From positions 1-20,935 of the forward strand of contig DEWM01000083.1 in NCBI GenBank assembly GCA_002363635.1: 20,935 bases of DNA, written 5' to 3'. This document shows, in pieces, positions 7,591 through 13,995 of this stretch. A program made the position numbers and the translations under genes. Numbering within the stretch: position 1 is the stretch's first letter; each line of letters opens with the position of its first letter. The notes under the pieces are model-generated. The model was not told where the DNA came from. It worked only from the letters and a program-made list of their open reading frames with translations, and ran no database searches. This stretch comes from Caryophanales bacterium UBA3210. Its GTDB lineage: Bacteria; Bacillota_I; Bacilli_A; RFN20; CAG-449.

Positions 7591-9165
7591 ATGGGAAACG
7601 AATTAAATAATAACGAATACATTATTGAATTAAATGATGTTAAAAAAAGATATGATGATTCAGAAGTCTATGCTGTAGAAAGCTTTAATTTAAAAATTAA
7701 AAAAGGTGAATTCGTAACTTTCCTTGGCCCTTCTGGATGTGGTAAAACTACTACTCTTAGAATGATTGCAGGTTTTGAAATGCCTACAGAAGGTCAGATC
7801 TTATTAGATGGACAAGATATTTCTTTACTGCCACCTTATAAAAGACCTATTAATACAGTCTTCCAAAGATATGCTTTATTCACACATTTAAACATTTATA
7901 AAAATATCGCATTTGGTCTTCAATACAAAAGACTTCCTGATTTAAATAAACCTATCTTAAATAAAGATGGTTCACCTGTTCTTGATGAAGAAGGTAATCC
8001 AACTTATAAGATGAGAAAATTAACTAGAGCAGAAATTGACGCTAAAGTTAAAAGAGCACTTAAGTTAGTTGACCTTGAAGGCTTTGAAAAAAGAGCAGTT
8101 TCCACTTTATCAGGCGGTCAACAACAACGTATTGCAATTGCTCGAGCAATAGTTAACGAACCAACAATCTTACTTCTTGATGAACCTTTAGGTGCTCTTG
8201 ACTTAAAGATGAGAAAAGAAATGCAGCTCGAATTAAAAGAAATGCATAAGAAATTAGGTATTACATTTATCTATGTTACTCACGATCAAGAAGAAGCTTT
8301 AACAATGTCAGATACTATCGTTGTTATGAGTGATGGTGAAATTCAACAAGTTGGTACTCCAAAAGAAATTTATGATGAACCAGTTAATGCATTCGTTGCA
8401 GACTTTATTGGTGAATCATCAATTTATACAGGTACAGTCTTAAAAGACAATAAGATTAAATTCTTAGGTGCAACTTGGGCATCTGATCCTGCAGATGAAG
8501 GTAAGTTTAATAAAAACGAAAAAGTTGACGTTGTCATTAGACCAGAAGACGTTGAAATTACAAATAACGATGATGCAGTAGTTAAAGCAACTATTGTTTC
8601 AAAGATTTTCAAAGGTATCCATTACGAATACATTATGATGGTTGGTAAAAATGAATTAATTTGCCAATCAACAAAAGAATATCATGAAGGTGATGTCGTT
8701 GGAATTTATGTTGAACCAACAAATATCCAAATCATGAAAAAACCATTTACATCTAACTATTTCGATGGACATATTACAAAGCATTACAACGTATCCTTTG
8801 CAGGTATCCATCATAAATTTGATTTCTTAAAACTTTTCCCAGGATGCAAGCTTAATGAAGATGGCATCTTAGTAGATGAAAGAGGAGAAGTAAAAGATAT
8901 TGAAGATGTACAGGTAACTGTTGAAATTGGTTTTGATGATATGGAATTATCAGATAACCTTGATGCTTCACCAATCAATGGTGAAATCATTAATATGATT
9001 TATTTAGGTGACCACTACGAAGTTACAGTTTGGGATGATGAAAGTGAAGAAGAGTTCATCGTTAATACACCAGACTTATGGAACTTAAATGACCATGTTG
9101 CTTTAGTTATTAAAGAAGATGGTCTTGATGTCACATTAAAAGGTGGAGATAAGAAACATGCCTAG
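7591..9165 (+). CDS. potA: spermidine/putrescine ABC transporter ATP-binding protein
   Basis: Cytoplasmic ATPase that powers import through PotB/PotC. Walker A GPSGCGKT is at 46-53, the Q-loop glutamine at 92 (VFQRYALF), signature LSGGQQQR at 173-180, Walker B with ILLLDEP at 193-199 (catalytic E198), the D-loop GALD at 201-204 and the H-loop H231. All catalytic elements are intact. The protein is 524 residues, against about 350-380 for usual PotA. Two additions explain this: about 30 residues at 116-145, inserted between Q-loop and signature (KDGSP...EEGNP, hairpin-like), and a second TOBE-like region (about 385-520) after the normal one (about 275-383). Mycoplasma PotA proteins are also long (about 560). 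TGGAGA lies upstream of the start. The end overlaps potB by 8 bases. Confidence 0.94.
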   Translation: MGNELNNNEYIIELNDVKKRYDDSEVYAVESFNLKIKKGEFVTFLGPSGCGKTTTLRMIAGFEMPTEGQILLDGQDISLLPPYKRPINTVFQRYALFTHLNIYKNIAFGLQYKRLPDLNKPILNKDGSPVLDEEGNPTYKMRKLTRAEIDAKVKRALKLVDLEGFEKRAVSTLSGGQQQRIAIARAIVNEPTILLLDEPLGALDLKMRKEMQLELKEMHKKLGITFIYVTHDQEEALTMSDTIVVMSDGEIQQVGTPKEIYDEPVNAFVADFIGESSIYTGTVLKDNKIKFLGATWASDPADEGKFNKNEKVDVVIRPEDVEITNNDDAVVKATIVSKIFKGIHYEYIMMVGKNELICQSTKEYHEGDVVGIYVEPTNIQIMKKPFTSNYFDGHITKHYNVSFAGIHHKFDFLKLFPGCKLNEDGILVDERGEVKDIEDVQVTVEIGFDDMELSDNLDASPINGEIINMIYLGDHYEVTVWDDESEEEFIVNTPDLWNLNDHVALVIKEDGLDVTLKGGDKKHA

Positions 9166-9988
9166 TTCACAAGGTCAGGCAGTTAAGAAGACTAAGAATC
9201 ACGTAAGTGAACCAAGAAAAGCATTAACTATTCCTTATGCTGCATTCTTAGTACTCTTTGTTATTTTTCCTATCTTACTTATCTTCTTCTATGCTTTTAC
9301 TGATAAACAGGGCAATTTTACTCTACAAAACTTCCAAGATGTTTTTGCAGGAGATGCCTCTAATGCTACATTCAAAGTCATTGGTACTTCTTTAGGTGTA
9401 GCAGCATTAACTACAGTAATTTGTATTATCCTTGCTTATCCTATTGCATATATTCTTGCAAATTCTAAATATAACAAAAATAAGATTGTAGTTTACTTAT
9501 TCTTATTACCTATGTGGATCAACTTTGTTATTAGAACTACTGCAACTAGAGATATGCTTCTATTAATTGGTATTGATTATCGTACAATGCCTTGGGTAAC
9601 TTCAATTATTGGTATGGTTTATAACTATTTACCATTTGCAATCTTACCTTTATATAACACAATGTTAAAACTTGACAAGAGTCAAATTGAAGCTGCAGCA
9701 GATTTAGGCGCAAATCCATTTGATGTCTTTGTTAAAACTATTATTCCTATGACAATTCCAGGAATTGTATCTGCAATTACTATGACTTTCATGCCAACAA
9801 TGTCATCATACGTCATTACAGATGCATTATCAGGAAGAACAATCACATTAATTGGTGGTTTAATTGAAAACAAATTCTTATTATCTCAGTTAAATGTTGG
9901 TTCAGTATATGCAATCTTAATGCTTATCTTAATCGGTGCATCAGTTGTATTTGAAAGACATTTCACAGAACAAGGAGGTAAACGTTAA
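9158..9988 (+). CDS. potB: spermidine/putrescine ABC transporter permease PotB
   Basis: Inner-membrane permease subunit, 276 residues, about six transmembrane helices (first at 25-46). The EAA loop that docks on the ATPase is clear: EAAADLGANPFDVF at 178-191, then IPMTIPGI. The track upstream is open to a GTG at 9143. I choose the ATG at 9158 because AGGTGGAG (9141-9148) lies 9 bases before it. The 8-base overlap with potA and the shared last base with the potC start (TAATG) indicate tight co-translation. It pairs with PotC in the type I importer. Confidence 0.94.
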   Translation: MPSSQGQAVKKTKNHVSEPRKALTIPYAAFLVLFVIFPILLIFFYAFTDKQGNFTLQNFQDVFAGDASNATFKVIGTSLGVAALTTVICIILAYPIAYILANSKYNKNKIVVYLFLLPMWINFVIRTTATRDMLLLIGIDYRTMPWVTSIIGMVYNYLPFAILPLYNTMLKLDKSQIEAAADLGANPFDVFVKTIIPMTIPGIVSAITMTFMPTMSSYVITDALSGRTITLIGGLIENKFLLSQLNVGSVYAILMLILIGASVVFERHFTEQGGKR

Positions 9989-10911
9989 TGAATAAACAAA
10001 ATTTAAACGTTAATGAAAATAACGATTTACTTCTTAAAAAGAATAAAGTAGTTAACTATACTGCTGATGAAACTAATGCTTTATTAGTAAAGAAAGAAAA
10101 TAGAGCAAAACGTAAAAAATTCGGTGCTTTATTCTTTGTATGGTTTATGTTAATCCTTCTTTATTTACCAATTGTATATTTAGTAGTCTATTCATTTACA
10201 GACGCTAAAGTCGTTGGCCAATGGACTGGATTTGGTGTTAAATCATACACATTATTATTTAATCCAAAAAATAAAGACTCATTAAAATTATGGGAAGCAA
10301 CTTGGAATACTATTTGGGTTGCAGCGTTATCTTCTGTTTTATCAACAATACTTGGCACATTAGGTGCAGTTGGTATGCATTTCTTAGGTAAGAAACTTAA
10401 GACTGCTATGAATGTTGCAACACAAATTCCTATCGTTAATGCTGAAATTGTTATGGCGTTATCACTTGTAATTTTATTTGTCTTCTTAGGATTACCTACA
10501 AGTGCATTTTCTCTTATTATTGGACACATGGTCTTAACTATTCCATTTGTCGTTATCAATGTTCAACCTAAGCTTGAACAAATGGATCCATCTTTATATG
10601 AAGCTGCTCTTGATTTAGGAGCAACAAGAAAAGATGCATTCTTCAAAGTTATGATTCCAGATATCTTACCAGGTATCTTATCTGGCTTTATGATTTCTTT
10701 AACATTATCACTTGATGATTATGTTATTACAGAATTTACTAAGCCAACATCATCAAACTTTAATACTATTTCTACTTATGTCCAAAGTACTTTAGCAAAG
10801 GGAAATATTCCAATTCAACTAAAGGCATTCTCAACAATCTTATTCTTATTCATTGTTGCAGCAATGATTGGATATTCAGTTTACAACTACAAACAATCTA
10901 AAAAAATCTAA
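9988..10911 (+). CDS. potC: spermidine/putrescine ABC transporter permease PotC
   Basis: Second permease subunit, 307 residues, with six predicted helices (first at 46-69). The EAA loop is EAALDLGATRKDAFF (205-219) followed by IPDILPGI. It is about 40 residues longer than E. coli PotC because of a charged, Asn/Lys-rich cytoplasmic N-terminus (1-45). The start overlaps the potB stop as TAATG, with AAGGAGGT (9972-9979) 8 bases upstream inside potB. The SLDDYVITEF segment (241-250) is typical of PotC. Confidence 0.94.
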   Translation: MNKQNLNVNENNDLLLKKNKVVNYTADETNALLVKKENRAKRKKFGALFFVWFMLILLYLPIVYLVVYSFTDAKVVGQWTGFGVKSYTLLFNPKNKDSLKLWEATWNTIWVAALSSVLSTILGTLGAVGMHFLGKKLKTAMNVATQIPIVNAEIVMALSLVILFVFLGLPTSAFSLIIGHMVLTIPFVVINVQPKLEQMDPSLYEAALDLGATRKDAFFKVMIPDILPGILSGFMISLTLSLDDYVITEFTKPTSSNFNTISTYVQSTLAKGNIPIQLKAFSTILFLFIVAAMIGYSVYNYKQSKKI

Positions 10912-10938
10912 TTAATTTTCTTATTTACGGAGGGACAA

Positions 10939-12282
10939 ATGAAAAAAATTAATTTATTAATTGCAGCAGGTGCTGCTTTAGCTTCAATGGGAAGTTTAGT
11001 TTCATGTGGATCAAGCGCTGATGTAACTATTACAGTTTACAATGCTGAAGACTACATTTATGAAGCAACAGACGATGACGGAAATCAAATTGATGGAGAA
11101 AAATCAACTATTGAAGGCTTCCAAGATTGGTACTATGAACAAACAGGTAAAACTATCGAAGTAAATTACCAAACATTCTCAACTATCGAAGAAATGTATT
11201 CTAAAATTAAAGCAGGATCAATTAAGGCTGACTTAGTTTGTCCTTCAGACTACATGATTCAAAAGATGCAAAGAGAAGGTATGCTTGAATCATTTGGCTA
11301 TGACTCAACAACAGATAAATATGGAGAGGATTTACAAAACGTAAATGACAATTTATCTCCATACATCAAAGATTTATTCAAGAAGAATTCTTTCTCAGAT
11401 TATGCTGTTCCATATTTCTGGGGAACAATGGGTTATACATATAATCCAGAAAAAGTCGATACAGACAAAATTAATTCTTGGGAATTCCAGTGGAATCCAG
11501 TAGCACAAGATGGTACATCACTTGCAAATATGATTTCAGTCAAAGATTCAGTTAGAGATACATATTTTACAGCAGTAATGCACGTTTATCATAACGAATT
11601 AATGACATTAAAAAATAAATTTGATGCAGGAACATTATCTGCAACAGAATACAATGATAGTTTAAGTGAAATCTTTAATAGAGTTGATTCAGAAACATTA
11701 ACTAAAGCAAAAGCAGCTTTACTTGATTTAAAGAAAAAAGCAATTCTTGAAGTTGATGAAGGTAAATCTGATATCGTTAAAGGTATCTTAGTATCTAACT
11801 TAGCTTGGTCAGGTGACGCAGTCTATGCTATGGATACAGCAGAAGAATCAGAAGTTTATTTAAATTACACAATTCCTCAAGAAGGTTCAAACGTTTGGTT
11901 TGATGGTTGGTGTATGCCAAAAGGTTCTAACGTTGAAGCATCTAAAGCTTTCGTTAACTACTTATCTCTTCCAGAAGTTGCTGCTAAGAACATGGAAGCA
12001 ACAGGTTATACTTCTCCTCTTGCATGTGATGCAATCTGGGATTTAGTCAATGATTTATATGCAGCAGAAGAAGGTGCAACAGAAGTTGATGAAGTTGACT
12101 TATCATACTTCTTTGGTGAAGACCATAAGATTAATGTCTTAACTGAAGAAAGAGGAAGACAATTTGATGCTCAATATCCAGATGAAAATACAATTGCAAG
12201 ATGCGCAGTCATGAAAGACTTTGGCGATGAAGCAACTGAAGCTTTACATAGTATGTGGGGCGAATTCAAAGCTGGTAACTAG
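10939..12282 (+). CDS. potD: polyamine ABC transporter substrate-binding lipoprotein, copy 2 (PotD)
   Basis: Solute-binding lipoprotein of the potABCD operon, 447 residues. The signal peptide ends with lipobox SLVSC (Cys23). PotD landmarks are TVYNAEDYI (32-40), STIEEMYSKI (81-90), DLV...DYM (99-106), VPYFWGT (157-163), LAWSGDA (289-295) and VWFD (319-322). Likely ligand residues W290, W320 and D322 are conserved. It matches the first copy at 5054 along its whole length, so the two are paralogues from one duplication. They differ in charge at several places (for example DLVCPSDY here, DLVCSTDY in copy 1), which may shift specificity. GGAGGG lies 4 bases before the ATG, and the gene starts 27 bases after potC. 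It is the last gene of the operon, followed by a terminator. Confidence 0.94.
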   Translation: MKKINLLIAAGAALASMGSLVSCGSSADVTITVYNAEDYIYEATDDDGNQIDGEKSTIEGFQDWYYEQTGKTIEVNYQTFSTIEEMYSKIKAGSIKADLVCPSDYMIQKMQREGMLESFGYDSTTDKYGEDLQNVNDNLSPYIKDLFKKNSFSDYAVPYFWGTMGYTYNPEKVDTDKINSWEFQWNPVAQDGTSLANMISVKDSVRDTYFTAVMHVYHNELMTLKNKFDAGTLSATEYNDSLSEIFNRVDSETLTKAKAALLDLKKKAILEVDEGKSDIVKGILVSNLAWSGDAVYAMDTAEESEVYLNYTIPQEGSNVWFDGWCMPKGSNVEASKAFVNYLSLPEVAAKNMEATGYTSPLACDAIWDLVNDLYAAEEGATEVDEVDLSYFFGEDHKINVLTEERGRQFDAQYPDENTIARCAVMKDFGDEATEALHSMWGEFKAGN

Positions 12283-12300
12283 TTTAAAATTACACTTATT

Positions 12301-12330
12301 AGAGGCTCAAAAATGAGTCTCTTTTCTTTT
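12301..12330 (+). terminator. terminator of the potABCD operon
   Basis: A 9-bp stem, AGAGGCTCA / TGAGTCTCT (one G-U pair), with loop AAAA, followed by TTTTCTTTT, 18 bases after the potD2 stop. Confidence 0.85.
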
Positions 12331-12345
12331 ATTAAATCTAGACTT

Positions 12346-12366
12346 TATAATATTTTAAATATTATA
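12346..12366. repeat. perfect 21-base AT-only palindrome
   Basis: Arms TATAATATTT and AAATATTATA around a single central T, in the spacer between the pot terminator and the ygjV-like gene. It contains only A and T, so it could arise by chance. Its position just upstream of the candidate promoter at 12377 makes a binding site possible. Confidence 0.5.
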
Positions 12367-12376
12367 TAAAAAACAA

Positions 12377-12405
12377 TTGCGTTTTTTTAAAATTAATTCT
12401 ATTCT
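12377..12405 (+). promoter_or_regulatory. candidate promoter of the ygjV-like gene
   Basis: TTGCGT (12377-12382), a 17-base spacer and TATTCT (12400-12405). Only four of six bases match in each box. The start would fall near 12412, giving a very short leader. Confidence 0.35.
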
Positions 12406-12423
12406 TCTTTATGGTAAGATAAA

Positions 12424-13032
12424 ATGTGGAACTTAATTGCTAGTAGCTTTCAAAATTTAACACCTATATTATGGGCAGGACAAATACTTGGATTAATTGG
12501 ATTTATCCTTAGTATTTTCTCCTATTTAGTTAAGAAGAAAAACTTCTTAATTTTAATCTCAATAGCTTTTGTCTTTATTATTTTAGATCAAGCTTTTGCA
12601 GGCCTTTGGGCGGGAATGATTGTTACTATCACCGGTATTACTAGAAATTTAATTATGTTATATTTCTTAGTTAAATACGATAAGGAAGCTCCTACTTACA
12701 TTATGTATATTACACTTGGTGCAATGGTTATTGCAGAAGGCGTTTATATGGGCTTAACAGACTCGTTTGGTAAATGGGATAACTATTTGTTACCAGGACT
12801 AGTAATCGCGACTACATTTACTCAAAACTGTAGAAATGAATACGTTGTTAAAATTGGTTCTACTTTATATGAAGCTGGAGCCTTAGTATATTACATTATT
12901 TATCAATTACCATTTTCTATCTTTAGAGAAGTCTGCTTAGTTATCGCATGTTTAGTTGGTATAGTCTTACTTGCCATTAAACAACATAAAGAAAAAAGTG
13001 AAGTTAAAAAACATATTGTTCCTGCTCATTAG
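12424..13032 (+). CDS. YgjV-family inner membrane protein
   Basis: Integral membrane protein of 202 residues with about six helices (for example 14-36, 40-58, 62-83, 92-110). The N-terminal half, ILGLIGFILSIFSY followed by a Lys-rich turn and later GLWAGMIVTITGITRN, resembles the YgjV family (bacterial inner membrane protein), whose function is unknown. I recognise the pattern by eye only. The C-terminus is a basic cytoplasmic tail. The ribosome-binding site is weak (GGTAAG about 7 bases upstream). It stands alone between the terminator at 12301 and its own terminator, which overlaps the stop codon. Link to polyamine transport is not indicated. Confidence 0.7.
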   Translation: MWNLIASSFQNLTPILWAGQILGLIGFILSIFSYLVKKKNFLILISIAFVFIILDQAFAGLWAGMIVTITGITRNLIMLYFLVKYDKEAPTYIMYITLGAMVIAEGVYMGLTDSFGKWDNYLLPGLVIATTFTQNCRNEYVVKIGSTLYEAGALVYYIIYQLPFSIFREVCLVIACLVGIVLLAIKQHKEKSEVKKHIVPAH

Positions 13033-13047
13033 AGTAGGAACTTTTTT
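13018..13047 (+). terminator. terminator overlapping the ygjV-like stop codon
   Basis: A 10-bp stem, GTTCCTGCTC / GAGTAGGAAC (one G-U pair), with loop ATTA and a T-run of six. The left arm encodes the last residues (Val-Pro-Ala-His) and the TAG stop spans loop and right arm. Confidence 0.85.
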
Positions 13048-13171
13048 AGATTTTGTAGAGTCTTAAGAGTCCTAGATGTTAATAAAAATTAAACATAGAA
13101 GTTAAAATTGGCTAGACTTTTTAATTCATAATTATATCTATAAAATATTTTAAATAATGTAACAAAATATT

Positions 13172-13200
13172 TTTACTTGTAAAAACTAATTGACTATATT
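13172..13200 (+). promoter_or_regulatory. candidate promoter of the 65-residue membrane protein
   Basis: TTTACT (13172-13177), a 17-base spacer and TATATT (13195-13200), about 40 bases upstream of the ATG. A TTGACT at 13190 has no good -10 partner. Confidence 0.4.
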
Positions 13201-13239
13201 TTATTTGTGAATTGAAAATCATTTTACAGGGGGGTAAAT

Positions 13240-13437
13240 ATGAAAAAGAGTACATATATATTAATTCTTATTGGAATGATATTCTTAGATTTTGTATTAT
13301 TTTTTGTTGATGGAATTGGTGACGCTAATTTTGGTGAGTATACACTTTTTATAAGTGCAATTTTTGCAGAGATTTCTATTTACTCAACTCTAATAATTTT
13401 TGAAATTAAAAATGGTGGAAAAGATAAAGAAAAATAA
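13240..13437 (+). CDS. small two-helix membrane protein, unknown
   Basis: A 65-residue protein that I do not recognise. Two hydrophobic helices (about 6-24 and 34-53) are joined by a short acidic loop (VDGIGDANFGEY). The last residues are Lys/Glu-rich (KNGGKDKEK), which places both termini in the cytoplasm by the positive-inside rule. That it is a real gene is supported by a strong ribosome-binding site (a six-G run at 13229-13234, 5 bases before the ATG), an upstream promoter candidate and a downstream terminator. It is a single-gene unit. No Cys residues or catalytic motif is seen. Roles as a small regulator of a membrane protein or as a toxin-like peptide are open, and nothing in the sequence favours either. 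Confidence 0.7.
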   Translation: MKKSTYILILIGMIFLDFVLFFVDGIGDANFGEYTLFISAIFAEISIYSTLIIFEIKNGGKDKEK

Positions 13438-13506
13438 TCTCAATATTAAAACCACTTATAACATTATTAGTGTTTAGTTTTGATGTGAATATAAAAAGTT
13501 AAGAAA

Positions 13507-13533
13507 CTCTTCGTTATTATGAAGAGATTTTTT
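13507..13533 (+). terminator. terminator after the 65-residue protein gene
   Basis: Stem CTCTTC / GAAGAG, extendable inward by G-T and T-A pairs, followed by ATTTTTT. It lies about 70 bases after the stop. Confidence 0.6.
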
Positions 13534-13561
13534 GATTGATTTATTTTGTGATTATAAGTAC

Positions 13562-13586
13562 AAAAAAACCAGTCAAATGACTGGTT
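13562..13586 (-). terminator. terminator of tRNA-Gly copy 1
   Basis: On the minus strand: stem AACCAGTC / GACTGGTT with a 4-base loop, then seven T residues, 12 bases after the CCA end. Confidence 0.85.
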
Positions 13587-13597
13587 GAATGATTTAA

Positions 13598-13671
13598 TGG
13601 AGCGAGCGACGAGAATCGAACTCGCATAGCAACCTTGGCAAGGTTGTGTTCTACCACTGAACTACGCTCGC
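13598..13671 (-). tRNA. tRNA-Gly(GCC), copy 1
   Basis: A 74-base cloverleaf including an encoded CCA. The acceptor stem is GCGAGCG / CGCTCGC with discriminator T. The D-arm is AGTTCAGTGGTAGAAC, the anticodon arm CAACC-TTGCCAA-GGTTG with anticodon GCC (complement of 13637-13639), and the T-arm contains GTTCGATTC. It reads GGC and GGT codons. It has its own promoter and terminator. Confidence 0.97.
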
Positions 13672-13689
13672 ATGTCTCAAGCAAGATAT

Positions 13690-13718
13690 ATATTAATAGA
13701 AATTGATTTATAAATCAA
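13690..13718 (-). promoter_or_regulatory. promoter of tRNA-Gly copy 1
   Basis: Minus strand: TTGATT (13718-13713), a 17-base spacer and TAATAT (13695-13690), 18 bases upstream of the tRNA 5' end. The same boxes and spacing are conserved in copy 2 although the spacer sequence differs, which supports function. Confidence 0.75.
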
Positions 13719-13777
13719 GCACTTTTATAAACTTTTTTAAAAATAATTTTCGGCTTAAAATAGGGGAATTTTTGTAC

Positions 13778-13802
13778 AAAAAAACCAGTCAAATTGACTG
13801 GT
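13778..13802 (-). terminator. terminator of tRNA-Gly copy 2
   Basis: Minus strand: stem ACCAGTC / GACTGGT (AT pairs extend it inward), then seven T residues, 11 bases after the CCA end. Homologous to the terminator of copy 1. Confidence 0.85.
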
Positions 13803-13813
13803 GAATAATTAGA

Positions 13814-13887
13814 TGGAGCGAGCGACGAGAATCGAACTCGCATAGCAACCTTGGCAAGGTTGTGTTCTACCACTGAACTACGCTCGC
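13814..13887 (-). tRNA. tRNA-Gly(GCC), copy 2
   Basis: Identical in all 74 bases to copy 1: same anticodon GCC and encoded CCA. It lies upstream of copy 1 in the direction of transcription, with a separate promoter (13906-13934) and a terminator between the two genes, so the copies are independent units. Confidence 0.97.
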
Positions 13888-13905
13888 ATCTCTCAAGCAA
13901 GATTA

Positions 13906-13934
13906 ATATTAAAGGAAATGTAACTATAAATCAA
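13906..13934 (-). promoter_or_regulatory. promoter of tRNA-Gly copy 2
   Basis: Minus strand: TTGATT (13934-13929), a 17-base spacer and TAATAT (13911-13906), 18 bases upstream of the tRNA. The segment CTTGCTTGAGA between -10 and tRNA is shared with copy 1. Confidence 0.75.
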
Positions 13935-13995
13935 GCATAATTTTAAAAATTTTTTAATAATTTTTTTATGATTATTTTTGAGAGCATTTAACTAA

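Larger units (their letters stand above)
13558..13945 (-). repeat. 216-bp tandem duplication of a complete tRNA-Gly transcription unit
   Basis: Two direct copies with an offset of 216 bases (both begin at GTACAAAAAAACCAGTCAAA, 13558 and 13774). The tRNA genes are identical over all 74 bases. Promoters, terminators and spacers are alignable but diverged by substitutions and small indels. Similarity fades about 60 bases upstream of the second tRNA. Confidence 0.85.

Noticed and set aside
10188..10559. A 123-codon minus-strand frame inside potC
   Set aside because: It lies antisense to conserved permease helices. Its length follows from biased codon use in potC, and no ribosome-binding site is seen.
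13703..13718. Palindrome TTGATTTATAAATCAA in the promoter of tRNA-Gly copy 1 as an operator
   Set aside because: The corresponding promoter of copy 2 keeps the -35 but not the palindrome, so it is probably fortuitous.
13715..13900. A 61-codon minus-strand reading frame across the second tRNA-Gly
   Set aside because: It runs through the tRNA gene and its terminator, has no ribosome-binding site and matches no protein family. It is a by-product of the tRNA sequence.
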